Assembly (NCBI RefSeq): GCF_000372965.1
Contig: NZ_KB890024.1
Coordinates: 870,839-934,838 of the forward strand
DNA length: 64,000 bases
Direction of reading: 5' to 3'
Origin: Hoeflea sp. 108
GTDB taxonomy: Bacteria; Pseudomonadota; Alphaproteobacteria; Rhizobiales; Rhizobiaceae
The translations under genes and the position numbers were made by a program. Below, piece by piece: positions 26,037 through 34,905 of the stretch. How positions within the stretch are numbered: position 1 is the first letter of the stretch; every line of letters starts with the position of its first letter. Under the pieces are notes generated by a model. It saw only the letters and a list, made by a program, of their open reading frames with translations. It was not told the DNA's origin and ran no database searches.

Positions 26037-26954
26037 ATGACCAGCGGAATTCGCCATTTCACCGACCTCTCGGCCATGTCCGGGAGCGACCTACGCGGGA
26101 TTCTGGACGATGCGGCCGCGCGAAAGGCGCGCCTGAAGGCTGGCGAACGATCCAAGCCCCTTGAGGGCAAGGTGCTGGCGATGATCTTCGACAAGCCGTC
26201 GACGCGCACGCGCATCTCCTTCGACGTCGGTATGCGCCAGCTTGGCGGCGAGACCATCATGCTGACCGGCACCGAAATGCAGCTCGGCCGTTCGGAGTCG
26301 ATCGCCGACACCGCCAAGGTGCTGTCGCGTTATGTCGACGCCATCATGATCCGCACCACGGCGCATGACCGCCTGCTGGAACTGACCGAGAACGCGACGA
26401 TCCCCGTCATCAACGGCCTCACCGACGACACTCATCCGTGCCAGCTGATGGCCGATATCCTCACCTTCGAAGAGCATCGCGGCCCGGTTGCCGGCAAGAC
26501 CTTTGCCTGGACCGGCGACGGCAACAACGTGCTGCACTCGCTGCTCGAGGCTTCGGCGCGCTTCCGCTTCAACGTCAACATGGCCGTGCCCGAGGGCAGT
26601 GAGCCGGAGCAGAAATACGTCGACTGGGCCCAAGCCAACGGTGGCAAGGTGATGCTGACCCGCGATGCCGAGGAGGCTGTCAGTGGCGTCGACGCCATCG
26701 TCACCGACTGCTGGGTGTCGATGGGTCAGGAACACCGCGCCCGCGGCCACAACGTCTTCCTGCCCTATCAGGTCAACGCGGCGCTGATGAAACACGCCAA
26801 GCCTGACGCGTTGTTCATGCACTGCCTGCCCGCGCATCGCGGCGAGGAAGTGACCGACGAAGTGATCGATGGCCCGCACTCGGTGGTCTTCGACGAGGCA
26901 GAAAACCGCCTGCACGCCCAGAAGGCTGTGCTGGCCTGGTGCCTCGGCGCTTGA
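26037..26954 (+). CDS. argF: ornithine carbamoyltransferase
   Basis: 305 residues, condensing carbamoyl phosphate with ornithine to citrulline. The carbamoyl phosphate loop is KPSTRTRISF, the HPCQ motif is in DDTHPCQLMADI, the ornithine-binding DCWVSMGQE and the HCLPAHRGEE motif follow in order. Full family length. It is cotranscribed with argD. Start ATG 26037 follows ACCAAGGACGTTAA. Confidence 0.96.
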   Translation: MTSGIRHFTDLSAMSGSDLRGILDDAAARKARLKAGERSKPLEGKVLAMIFDKPSTRTRISFDVGMRQLGGETIMLTGTEMQLGRSESIADTAKVLSRYVDAIMIRTTAHDRLLELTENATIPVINGLTDDTHPCQLMADILTFEEHRGPVAGKTFAWTGDGNNVLHSLLEASARFRFNVNMAVPEGSEPEQKYVDWAQANGGKVMLTRDAEEAVSGVDAIVTDCWVSMGQEHRARGHNVFLPYQVNAALMKHAKPDALFMHCLPAHRGEEVTDEVIDGPHSVVFDEAENRLHAQKAVLAWCLGA

Positions 26955-26959
26955 ATGAC

Positions 26960-26990
26960 TGATCCCGCGACCCTATCTGGGGCGGGATCA
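26960..26990 (+). terminator. hairpin after argF
   Basis: TGATCCCGC and GCGGGATCA form a 9-bp stem with a 13-base loop, six bases after the argF stop. The following ATCTATTGT is only partly T-rich, so termination strength is uncertain. Confidence 0.5.
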
Positions 26991-27055
26991 ATCTATTGTC
27001 ATCAAAGCCTTGTTCTGCGACCGTCGGCGGGCCGAAGGGTCGCAGAATTCGTTAT

Positions 27056-28060
27056 ATGGGATACGTTTCAGTGACTGAGACCGAACGCAAGCTCGGCGAA
27101 TTCGGGTTCGCCGGCGACGACCATGTCGTTCCATTCGCGGTTGAGCCGCTCGACGTGCGCGGCCGTACCGTGCAGCTCGGACCTTTGCTCGACCAGATAC
27201 TTGATCGCCATGCCTATCCGGAGCCGGTGGCGCGCCTGCTGGCCGAGGCCTGCGTGGTGACCGTGCTGTTGGGCACCTCGCTCAAGTTCGAGGGCAAGTT
27301 CATCCTCCAGACCCGCACTGACGGGCCAGTGGACATGCTGGTTGCCGACTTCACGACGCCGCATTCGCTGCGCGCTTATGCCCGCTTCGACGCCGGCCGC
27401 GTCGAGGAGGCAATCAAGGCCGGCATGACCGCGCCCGAGGACCTGCTCGGCACCGGTGTGCTGGCGCTGACCATCGACCAGGGCGCCCATACCCAGCGCT
27501 ATCAGGGCATCGTCGAACTCAACGGTATTTCGCTCGAGGAAGCGGCGCGCACCTATTTCCGCCAGTCGGAACAGATTCCGACCGAGCTGCGCCTGTCGGT
27601 CGCCAAGCTCGTGCTCCCGGGCGAGGGCGGCGGCGAACATTGGCGCGCCGGCGGTCTGCTGGCCCAGTTCCTGCCGGATTCGCCCGAACGTCGACGCGTG
27701 CAGGACATGCATGGTGGCGACGGTGACAAGCGTGATGTCGCTGTCGGGCCCGAGGACAATGCCTGGCAGGAGCTGTTGGCGCTGATGGCGACCATCGAGC
27801 CGACCGAGCTGATCGATCCGACCGTGGGCGCCGAGCGGCTGCTTTATCGCCTGTTCCACGAACATGGCGTGCGCGTCTACGAGGGCGTGCATGTCGCCGA
27901 CCAGTGCTCGTGCTCGGATCACAAGATTCGTGGCATCCTGCAGGGGTTCTCGGCGGAAGAGATCACGGGCAGCGTCGAGGACGGCCGCATTCGCGTCAAC
28001 TGCGAGTTCTGCTCGAAGGCCTACGAGTTCGATCCGGGCGAGTTCGCCCCGGCCCAATGA
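27056..28060 (+). CDS. hslO: redox-regulated chaperone Hsp33
   Basis: 334 residues. The C-terminal zinc-binding switch is present: CSCSDHKIRGIL and, 30 residues on, NCEFCSKAYEFD, giving the CxC...CxxC set that forms disulfides under oxidative stress and unfolds the protein into its active holdase form. The core shows LLGTSLKFEGKFILQTRTDGPV and LALTIDQG. ATG 27056 (MGYVSVTETERKL) is chosen; GTG alternatives nearby do not change the core. It converges with apaG, 21 bases away. Confidence 0.94.
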   Translation: MGYVSVTETERKLGEFGFAGDDHVVPFAVEPLDVRGRTVQLGPLLDQILDRHAYPEPVARLLAEACVVTVLLGTSLKFEGKFILQTRTDGPVDMLVADFTTPHSLRAYARFDAGRVEEAIKAGMTAPEDLLGTGVLALTIDQGAHTQRYQGIVELNGISLEEAARTYFRQSEQIPTELRLSVAKLVLPGEGGGEHWRAGGLLAQFLPDSPERRRVQDMHGGDGDKRDVAVGPEDNAWQELLALMATIEPTELIDPTVGAERLLYRLFHEHGVRVYEGVHVADQCSCSDHKIRGILQGFSAEEITGSVEDGRIRVNCEFCSKAYEFDPGEFAPAQ

Positions 28061-28081
28061 TCCGACAATGACGCTGCCGGC

Positions 28082-28474
28082 TCAGTTGAGCCGGTGGCGC
28101 ATGCCCGGCAGGTCGAGCGAGAAGGCGGGGATGGCGATGTCGAACATCTCGCCGGCCTCGTTGCGCATGGTGTAGCGCCCGACCATGATGCCCGATGACG
28201 TCGAGAGCGGGCAGCCCGACGTGTACTGATAGCTGTCGCCGGGATTGAGCTCGGGCTGGTCGCCGACTACGCCCGGGCCGCGGACCTCCTCGACCTTGCC
28301 GCTCGCGTCGGTGATGTGCCAGTAGCGCGACAAAAGCTGGACGAAATCTTCCGAATTGTTCTCGATCGTCACGCGATAGCCCCAGACATAGCGGCCTTCA
28401 GACGGGTCGGATCGCTCTTCCAGATAGAAGGGCTCGACCTCGACTGCGATGTTGCGGGTGATGGCGCGATACAT
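28082..28474 (-). CDS. apaG: ApaG domain protein
   Basis: 130 residues, full length for ApaG, a small immunoglobulin-like beta-sandwich. Motifs: VWGYRVTIENNSEDFVQLLSRYWHI, VRGPGVVGDQPELNPGDSYQYTSGCPL, SGIMVGRYTMRNEAGEMFD. Annotated elsewhere in connection with Co/Mg efflux and nucleotide (polyphosphate) metabolism, but its molecular role is not settled. It is upstream of metZ on the same strand in genomic order but read toward hslO; a 254-base gap holds the metZ 3' hairpin. Confidence 0.93.
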   Translation of the reverse strand: MYRAITRNIAVEVEPFYLEERSDPSEGRYVWGYRVTIENNSEDFVQLLSRYWHITDASGKVEEVRGPGVVGDQPELNPGDSYQYTSGCPLSTSSGIMVGRYTMRNEAGEMFDIAIPAFSLDLPGMRHRLN

Positions 28475-28684
28475 ATGCGGCGCTCCTGCGTCGCCGGGGC
28501 TTGGAGAAAGCCGGGCGACGAACTGTCTGATGCTGCGTTCGGCGTCCAGGCCGTGGCTGGCTGGCGGCGATCACGAGGCCTCATGAAACCGGCGTGGCGG
28601 CGCATGGTGCCCTGCGTGACAGGGTCCGCCGCTTGTCGCGGCGGGTCAACTGCCGTTCGCATTGTTCACAGCGAATGTGATGAA

Positions 28685-28717
28685 CATGCGGCGCCCGGTG
28701 ATGCCGGACGCCGCATG
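28685..28717 (-). terminator. hairpin downstream of metZ
   Basis: Long stem CATGCGGCG/CGCCGCATG extended by CCGG/CCGG with one-base offsets and a 5-base loop, 11 bases beyond the metZ stop. No strong U-tract follows. Confidence 0.55.
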
Positions 28718-28728
28718 AGTCGATTGCC

Positions 28729-29922
28729 TCAGCGAGCCGCCTTCAGCGCATCGCCGATATCGTTGAGCAGGTCGTCGGCATCTTCGAGGCCGACCGACAG
28801 GCGCAGCGTGCCGTCGTCGATGCCAAGCTCGGCACGCGCCTCGTCGGTCAGGTTCTTGTGCGTCGTCGTTGCCGGATGGGTGATCAGGCTCTTGGAGTCG
28901 CCGAGATTGTTGGAGATCAGGATGATCTTCAGCGCGTTTTCGAAGGCGAAGGCCGCTTTCTTGCCTCCCTTGACGTCGAAGCAGATCAGCGTCGAGCCGC
29001 CCTTCATCTGCCGCTTGATGATGTCGGCCTGCGGATGGTCGGCGCGGCCGGGGTAGATCAGCCGTGACACTTCAGGGCTCTCGGCCAGGAAGTCGGCGAT
29101 CTTGCCGGCGGTCTCGGTCTGCTGGCTCACGCGCAGAGGCAATGTCTCCAGACCCTTGAGCAGCGTCCAGGCGTTGAACGGCGACAGGCTCGGGCCGGTG
29201 TGGCGGAAGTAGTCGTGCAGGTTTTCGTCGATCCACTTCTTGTCGGAAAGGATGACGCCACCCAGGCAGCGACCCTGGCCGTCGATATGCTTGGTGGCCG
29301 AGTAGACGACGATATGGGCGCCGAGTTCGAGCGGCTTCTGCTGCATCGGCGTGGCAAAGACATTGTCGACGACGACGCGCGCGCCGATCGAATTGGCAAT
29401 TGCCGCAACCGCCGCGATGTCGACCACTTCGAGCGTCGGGTTGGTCGGGCTCTCCAGGAAGAACAGCTTGGTGTTGGGCTGGACAGCCTTTTCCCAGTTC
29501 TCGGTGACTGTGCCGTCGATCAACGTCGCTTCAATGCCGTAGCGCGGCGCCAGCGTCTCGACGACCCAGCGGCACGAACCGAACAGGGCACGCGCTGCGA
29601 CGATGTGGTCGCCGGCCTTCAGGCCGCACAGGATAGCGGCGGAAACCGCGGCCATGCCCGACGCGGTGGCGCGGGCGTCTTCAGCGCCTTCGAGCGCGCA
29701 CATGCGCTTTTCGAACATGTCGACGGTCGGGTTGGCGTAGCGCGAATAGATGAAACCCGGGGTCTCGCCCTTGAAGCGTGCTTCCGCACTTTCAGCGCTT
29801 TCGTAGACATAGCCCTGGGTCAGGAAGATCGATTCCGAAGTTTCGCCGAATTCGGAGCGGAGCGTGCCGCCGTGAATGAGCGTGGTCTGCGGGTTCCAGT
29901 TGCGCTTGGTGTCGGAGGTCAT
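28729..29922 (-). CDS. metZ: O-succinylhomoserine sulfhydrylase
   Basis: 397 residues, PLP enzyme that makes homocysteine from O-succinyl- (or O-acetyl-) homoserine and sulfide. Cys/Met-metabolism family motifs: YSRYANPTVDMFEKRMCALEG, ASGMAAVSAAILCGL, SPTNPTLEVVDIAA, and the PLP lysine in YSATKHIDGQGRCLGG. The start ATG 29922 gives MTSDTKRNWNPQT; the frame runs upstream through the leader but that region is the riboswitch terminator. Regulation by S-adenosylmethionine is shown by a SAM-II riboswitch and a terminator directly ahead. Confidence 0.95.
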   Translation of the reverse strand: MTSDTKRNWNPQTTLIHGGTLRSEFGETSESIFLTQGYVYESAESAEARFKGETPGFIYSRYANPTVDMFEKRMCALEGAEDARATASGMAAVSAAILCGLKAGDHIVAARALFGSCRWVVETLAPRYGIEATLIDGTVTENWEKAVQPNTKLFFLESPTNPTLEVVDIAAVAAIANSIGARVVVDNVFATPMQQKPLELGAHIVVYSATKHIDGQGRCLGGVILSDKKWIDENLHDYFRHTGPSLSPFNAWTLLKGLETLPLRVSQQTETAGKIADFLAESPEVSRLIYPGRADHPQADIIKRQMKGGSTLICFDVKGGKKAAFAFENALKIILISNNLGDSKSLITHPATTTHKNLTDEARAELGIDDGTLRLSVGLEDADDLLNDIGDALKAAR

Positions 29923-29938
29923 GGCCAAATCCAAATAC

Positions 29939-29969
29939 AAAAAAACCGGTCGCGAAAAGTCGCAACCGG
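29939..29969 (-). terminator. rho-independent terminator between the SAM-II riboswitch and metZ
   Basis: On the minus strand ACCGGTTGCG and CGCGACCGGT pair (one T-G), six-base loop, followed by a run of at least six T. It ends about 17 bases before the metZ start, so metZ expression depends on reading through it; this implies transcriptional control by the riboswitch. Confidence 0.85.
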
Positions 29970-29976
29970 TCCACAA

Positions 29977-30035
29977 CGCGGCCCTTTAGCGACTTGTTTA
30001 ACGTGGCTGCAAGCCGACCGGCCAAATCACCACGG
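29977..30035 (-). ncRNA. SAM-II riboswitch
   Basis: Read on the minus strand: the 5' strand CGTGGTGATTTGG, the GGCTTGCAGCCACG segment closing stem P1, TTAAA, and GCTAAAGGGCCGC that forms the pseudoknot. These are the conserved parts of the alphaproteobacterial SAM-II (metA-type) aptamer. S-adenosylmethionine binding would shut off metZ. The aptamer is immediately followed by the terminator at 29939-29969. Confidence 0.93.
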
Positions 30036-30045
30036 GATAAAGGTC

Positions 30046-30073
30046 CTTTAGACCCAAGGCCGGCTTGCGTCAA
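30046..30073 (-). promoter_or_regulatory. candidate promoter of the SAM-II/metZ transcript
   Basis: Minus strand TTGACG (30068-30073) and TCTAAA (30046-30051) separated by 16 bases, placing a transcription start about 10 bases before the aptamer. Good -35, moderate -10. Confidence 0.55.
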
Positions 30074-30186
30074 TCGCGGGGTCGACTAAACGTCTTGGGC
30101 CACGCATATGAGCCTGGACGAGGTCCGGGGTCCAGCGATCCTCTGATATCCGTTCGGATCGGCGGCGCTGTAAAGGAGTGAGGCAA

Positions 30187-31275
30187 TTGCGGCAGTCGGG
30201 CATTCTTCCGGATCAGGATATCGCGGCGCTGTTTGCTTCCGGTGCGCTCAAGGCGCCGCCGCTGGACGCCGACCAGATCCAGCCTGCGAGCCTCGACCTG
30301 CGTCTCGGCGCCAAGGCTTTTCGCGTGCGCGCCAGCTTCCTGCCTGGTCCCAATTCGCTGGTCTCGGCCAAGCTGGACCGCCTCAAGCTGCACGAGATCG
30401 ATCTCGCCAACGGTGCGGTGCTGGAGACGGGCTGCGTCTACATCGTGCCGCTTCAGGAGGCGCTCGACCTGCCGGCCGACATCTCGGCCTCGGCCAACCC
30501 GAAGAGCTCGACCGGCCGCCTCGACATCTTCACCCGCGTCATGACCGACCGCGGCCAGGAATTCGACAAGATCCCAGCCGGCTACAGCGGTCCACTCTAT
30601 CTCGAAGTCAGCCCGCGCACTTTCCCGATCGTGGTGCGCGCCGGCTCGCGCCTGTCGCAGATCCGTTTCAGGAAGGGCCATGCGCTGCTGTCGGAGATCG
30701 AACTCAACGCGCTGCACCTGTCCGACCGGCTGGTCGCGATCGATCCGCCGAACATTTCGGGCGGCGGCATCGCGCTGTCGATCGACCTCGCCGGCGCGGT
30801 GGGCAGCATCGTCGGCTATCGCGGCAAGCACCACACCGGACTGGTCGATGTAGACAAGCGCGCCGCCCATTCTGTCGTCGATTTCTGGGAGCCGATCTAC
30901 AACCACGGCGCCGAGGAACTGGTGCTCGACCCCGACGAATTCTACATCCTCGTCAGCCGCGAGGCGGTCCATGTGCCGCCGCTCTACGCCGCCGAGATGA
31001 CGCCGTTCGATCCGCTGGTGGGTGAATTCCGCGTCCACTATGCCGGCTTCTTCGACCCCGGTTTCGGCCATTCGGCCGCCGGCGGTACCGGCAGTCGCGC
31101 CGTGCTCGAGGTCCGCAGTCACGAGGTACCCTTCATCCTCGAACATGGCCAGATCGTCGGGCGCCTGGTCTACGAACACATGCTGGCGCGGCCCAAGGCG
31201 CTCTACGGCAGCGACCTCGGCTCCAACTATCAGGCCCAGGGCCTCAAGCTCTCCAAGCATTTTCGCATGAGCTGA
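30187..31275 (+). CDS. dcd: double-length dCTP deaminase
   Basis: About 362 residues, twice the usual Dcd length. The N-terminal half has the Dcd/dUTPase signatures ILPDQDIAAL, IQPASLDLRLG and SANPKSSTGRLDIFTRVMTD; the C-terminal half repeats the fold (GGIALSIDLAGAVGSIVGYRGK, then SRAVLEVRSHEVPFILEHGQ). Annotated in alphaproteobacteria as 2'-deoxycytidine 5'-triphosphate deaminase. The TTG at 30187 is chosen because AAGGAG lies eight bases upstream; GTG 30178 would overlap that site. Divergent from the metZ leader. Confidence 0.87.
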   Translation: MRQSGILPDQDIAALFASGALKAPPLDADQIQPASLDLRLGAKAFRVRASFLPGPNSLVSAKLDRLKLHEIDLANGAVLETGCVYIVPLQEALDLPADISASANPKSSTGRLDIFTRVMTDRGQEFDKIPAGYSGPLYLEVSPRTFPIVVRAGSRLSQIRFRKGHALLSEIELNALHLSDRLVAIDPPNISGGGIALSIDLAGAVGSIVGYRGKHHTGLVDVDKRAAHSVVDFWEPIYNHGAEELVLDPDEFYILVSREAVHVPPLYAAEMTPFDPLVGEFRVHYAGFFDPGFGHSAAGGTGSRAVLEVRSHEVPFILEHGQIVGRLVYEHMLARPKALYGSDLGSNYQAQGLKLSKHFRMS

Positions 31276-31387
31276 CCTTTGGTCAGTTGCGCCTAGCCGT
31301 TAGTCTGCTTGTCCAACAGCTGTTGCTGTGATTGGCTGTGGTCGGGGAAATACTCGCGAAAAAGAGTACCCGACAACGGAGACGACA

Positions 31388-32164
31388 ATGCAGATTTCCA
31401 GAAAATTCGCATATTCGGCCGCAGTTGCGGCGCTTCTGTTTGCAATGGGAGGCGCTTCGGCGCAGCAGACGAAGCTCAAGCTCGGCACGGAGGGCGCCTA
31501 TCCACCCTTCAACACACTGACCTCCGACGGCAAGCTGGCAGGCTTCGACATCGATGTCGGCAACGCGCTGTGCGCCGAAATGAAAGTCGAATGCGAGTGG
31601 GTGACGCAGGATTGGGACGGCATCATCCCGGCGCTGCAGGGTGGCAAGTTCGACGCCATCATCGCCTCGATGACGATCACCGACGAGCGCAAGCAGCAGG
31701 TCGACTTCACCAACAAGTACTACACCACGCCGCTGGCGCTGGTGGCGCTGAAGAACACCGACCTGACTTCGCCCGAGCCCGATGCCCTCAAGGGCAAGAC
31801 TGTCGGCGCCCAGGGATCGACCACACAGGCGATCTATGCCGAGGATCATTACGCCAAGGCCGGCGCCGACGTGAAGCTCTATCCGACGCAGGATGAGGCC
31901 ATGGCCGACCTTACCAACGGCCGCCTCGACGCCGTGGTATCCGACAAGTTCGTGCTGGTCGACTGGCTCAAGACCACCGGTAATGATTGCTGCAAGCTGG
32001 TCGGCGATCTCAAGAACACGGAGTCTCTCACCGGCATCGCCGTGCGCAAGGGCGACCCGCTGCGCGAGAAGCTGAACGCCGCCATCGACGCCATCGTCAA
32101 GGACGGCACCTACGCCAAGATCAACGCCAAATATTTCGACTTCGACATCTACGGCAAGGATTGA
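31388..32164 (+). CDS. polar amino-acid solute-binding protein (family 3), orphan
   Basis: 258 residues with signal peptide (MQISRKFAYSAAVAALLFAMGGASA). The family 3 binding motif is GAYPPFNTLTSDGKLAGFDIDVGNALC, with MTITDERKQQVDFTNKYY and DAVVSDKFVLVDWLK in the second lobe. The sequence is closest to lysine/arginine/ornithine-type binding proteins. There are no permease or ATPase genes next to it. A 12-base palindrome CAACAGCTGTTG sits at 31314-31325 in its leader. Confidence 0.88.
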   Translation: MQISRKFAYSAAVAALLFAMGGASAQQTKLKLGTEGAYPPFNTLTSDGKLAGFDIDVGNALCAEMKVECEWVTQDWDGIIPALQGGKFDAIIASMTITDERKQQVDFTNKYYTTPLALVALKNTDLTSPEPDALKGKTVGAQGSTTQAIYAEDHYAKAGADVKLYPTQDEAMADLTNGRLDAVVSDKFVLVDWLKTTGNDCCKLVGDLKNTESLTGIAVRKGDPLREKLNAAIDAIVKDGTYAKINAKYFDFDIYGKD

Positions 32165-32294
32165 TCGGCAGCATCGAACAGGCCGGCCGGGCGTCATTGG
32201 CGTCCGGCCGCGCCGATATCGGAGAGTTGACCCGGATCCACTGGCGGATCCGGCCGATCGGGCGCACTATCTCCTCGATCGGAGGTAACAAGCC

Positions 32295-32486
32295 ATGCGC
32301 TACATCTTCGTTTCGCTTGCGATCGGTCTCTCAGTGCCATTGTCAGGCTGCATGTCGGACAACTACGGCTATGTCAGCGACTTCCAGCCCAACTACTACA
32401 ACGACTATGGCCTGAAGTTCGGCTACGCGACCGGACCCCAAGGCCACCATCTGCGCTACCTGCGCGAGCACGAATTCAGGCGCTAG
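32295..32486 (+). CDS. small lipoprotein
   Basis: 63 residues. Signal peptide with a clear lipobox (PLSGCMSDN) puts the mature N-terminal Cys at about residue 19. The mature part is Tyr- and Asn-rich (YGYVSDFQPNYYNDYGLKFGYATG). A GGAGGTAAC ribosome site lies seven bases upstream. No homologous function is recognised. Confidence 0.75.
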   Translation: MRYIFVSLAIGLSVPLSGCMSDNYGYVSDFQPNYYNDYGLKFGYATGPQGHHLRYLREHEFRR

Positions 32487-33370
32487 CTCAGCTTAGGCCG
32501 GGACAAGGCTTAGACCTTGCAAGCGATGGCTTGGCGGGAGCCTTGGGTCGAGAGGCTTGATGTGGCTGGTGTCAGGCGCGGGATGCTTGTCGTCGCCGCG
32601 GTCGGCAGGCCGATAGCATTGTCGGTGAAGGCGTGTTCGAGCCCACCGATTGTCCATCCGTCGCGACGTCTCGTAGTTCGAATGCCGCGTTGCCGAGCGG
32701 GGTGCGAGAGGCCGACGCCACGCCAGTGGATATGTCGCGCGCGTCGGCCAACCAGCAGAGCATTTCGGTGAACTGCTGCAACTGCCTTCCCATGACGGAG
32801 CCATTCTGTCACTGCCCCGAATGAGGTAATCGGACAACTTTGGGACGCGCGATCATGAAGATGAGACGCGTGGTCATGTCGTTTGGGGCAGAGGCAGCCG
32901 TGGGAGCGGCCAGCCATTCAGATAGCCATTTGCCGAGGCACTCCGAGCGCGAGCAGCAACCTTGCAACCCGCAGTATTGGCTGGAGCAATCGCGGATTGA
33001 ATGCGTTCGCCTGTATGCCGCTGCCGGTTCCGAGCTCCTCTGAAGGGCATGGCGTGAATTCGTGCTGTTGTTCCTATGATGAAGTTAAACAACCGTAGAT
33101 TGTCGCAGTTAAAGCCGTGCCGATTGCTTGGTCACCCAATTGGAGGAGAGACAAGTCATGCAACTGATGTCATCTCTTATGCTGCAGATACATCCGAGTG
33201 TTCTGCTGGTTCGGCCCGTTCGAAGCGCCTATCGCCGGCCTTGAGTTCTTCAGGACCTTTCTGCGGGGGGAGGTTCCTGAATGCCGCTCGGCTCTCCTGC
33301 CCGAGACCGAGCGGCGCCCTTCGGGCGAGCCGGCGCCGACCTTTGAACTCAACGGATTTTGCTGGAGATC
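32487..33370. other. gene-poor stretch before tRNA-Gly
   Basis: About 880 bases without a convincing gene. Several short open frames on both strands overlap each other and have no recognisable motif or ribosome site. Base composition is lower in GC than the neighbouring genes. The left part could be degraded coding sequence. Confidence 0.5.
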
Positions 33371-33444
33371 TGGAGCGGGTAGCGGGAATCGAACCCGCGC
33401 GTTCAGCTTGGGAAGCTGACAGGCTACCATTACATCATACCCGC
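33371..33444 (-). tRNA. tRNA-Gly (anticodon CCC), CCA encoded
   Basis: 74 bases on the minus strand. Acceptor stem GCGGGTA pairs with TACCCGC, the anticodon arm TCAGC-TTCCCAA-GCTGA gives anticodon CCC, and the T arm is CGGGT-TCGATTC-CCGCT-like. The discriminator T and CCA end are encoded. Confidence 0.95.
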
Positions 33445-33530
33445 GCGGGCACTTGGTTAGCATTGCGGATGTGCGGCGGCAATCGGGAAGATGCAAAGTT
33501 CGCTTGCGGATGTGTAGATGAATTGTCGGC

Positions 33531-34829
33531 CTAGACTTTCTTCCGGCGCAACCAGAAACGCAGCCGCCACAGCCGGCCTTGCAGCGTTCCGGTAGCGACG
33601 TGCAGCGTGGAGCCTTTTCCCAGCCCGGCTTGCAGGATCGTCCAGGCTTGTTTGCCGGAGAAGCGCATGGCTACCTCTCTGGAAAAGGACTTGGCGGTGA
33701 AGGCTTCGACCAAGGTCGGCGCATGCTGTACGAAGAGGTCGACCACACGTGGCTCGCCATAGAACCTGTGCAACTTGGTGGTGGGCTGACGCGTGGCGTG
33801 GTCCAAAACGTCCCAGAAATTCCGTTGGGCAACCCAACTGAGTTGGCCGGCATGGAGCAGCAGATTCTCGATGTCGCGGTACTTGTGGTCCTTTGCCTTG
33901 TCGACATAGGCGAACGTGCCTGACTGCAGTGACGGCAACGTTTCTCGCGTAGCGTAGTAGTTGTTGTCGTGAAGGCGATAGCCTGACAGGGTCTTGCCGA
34001 TGAGAGCGCTGCCGGCAAAGGCGTGACAAAGAGTATTGAGGTAGGCGTCGGCGGCGCGCATCCAAGGACGGCTTCCGTCTTCGAAGCGGATGAGACGGAG
34101 CACGGAACTTCGATACATGTTCGACGTTCCCGGCCCCCAGAACCAGCCCTTCTTCTTATGCGGCACCATTGCGGTAGCAGAGGAAAGAGCCTGATAGGTT
34201 TCGTCTGAAACTGTGGGAAGGCGGAGCGTCCCGTTCGCAGGCCGCAAGCCAAGGGGCGGCCCGACACGCGTGATGTCTACGTGCACCGATTCAGCTGTCA
34301 GCACGCCGCCGGCAGCATTCATCTCCGCCACATTGGATGAGGTGAAGCCGACGCCGTGAGGCAGCGCCATGTGCACCTGCAGATGGGTCGAGGCATAGTT
34401 TGCGAAAAGCACGTCGTCGGCATCGACGAATGTGACGAAACCACCGTTAAGCTTGTCGATCGACCAAAGTGCGGCACCCAATTGACCGCGATTGTCCGGT
34501 AGTGTTTCCACGCGGAACCGGCTGTCGCCTGCGACGTGCCTGGCAATCACTTCGGCGCTGTCGTCTGTCGATCCGTTGTTGATCACCAGGCACTCGAAAT
34601 GCGGGTAGTCCTGCCGTTTGATCGAGTCGATTGCTGCGCCGACATATTGCCCGTAGTTCCATGCGATCACGACGAAGCTGACCAACGGCGGTTGAAGCGC
34701 GCCACCGGCAAGAACGTCGATCTCATGTCCTCCAATCGTAAGCGGTGCGCGAGGGACGGTCCCTGCCTCGGGTGTTTCCCGTCCTGCAGAGCGGCGCGAC
34801 GTCTTTCCGCCAAAGTAGTCTATGTTCAT
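33531..34829 (-). CDS. family 2 glycosyltransferase
   Basis: 432 residues. The GT-A fold is seen from about residue 48: VSFVVIAWNYGQYVGAAIDSI, then VINNGSTDDSAEVI and the metal-binding FVDADDVLFANYA. The C-terminal 200 residues are variable and may hold acceptor specificity, ending in a basic tail (LRFWLRRKKV). No signal peptide, so the protein acts on the cytoplasmic side. It is divergent from the UDP-xylose-synthase-like gene (76 bases between starts), which suggests a joint role in exopolysaccharide or lipopolysaccharide synthesis. Confidence 0.85.
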   Translation of the reverse strand: MNIDYFGGKTSRRSAGRETPEAGTVPRAPLTIGGHEIDVLAGGALQPPLVSFVVIAWNYGQYVGAAIDSIKRQDYPHFECLVINNGSTDDSAEVIARHVAGDSRFRVETLPDNRGQLGAALWSIDKLNGGFVTFVDADDVLFANYASTHLQVHMALPHGVGFTSSNVAEMNAAGGVLTAESVHVDITRVGPPLGLRPANGTLRLPTVSDETYQALSSATAMVPHKKKGWFWGPGTSNMYRSSVLRLIRFEDGSRPWMRAADAYLNTLCHAFAGSALIGKTLSGYRLHDNNYYATRETLPSLQSGTFAYVDKAKDHKYRDIENLLLHAGQLSWVAQRNFWDVLDHATRQPTTKLHRFYGEPRVVDLFVQHAPTLVEAFTAKSFSREVAMRFSGKQAWTILQAGLGKGSTLHVATGTLQGRLWRLRFWLRRKKV

Positions 34830-34905
34830 GCTTGTGCAACCTATTGGCGAAATGATGATCGCCCGCTAGAAGCTCATAAGGCAAGTGAATTCGTTCAGGT
34901 GCAGT

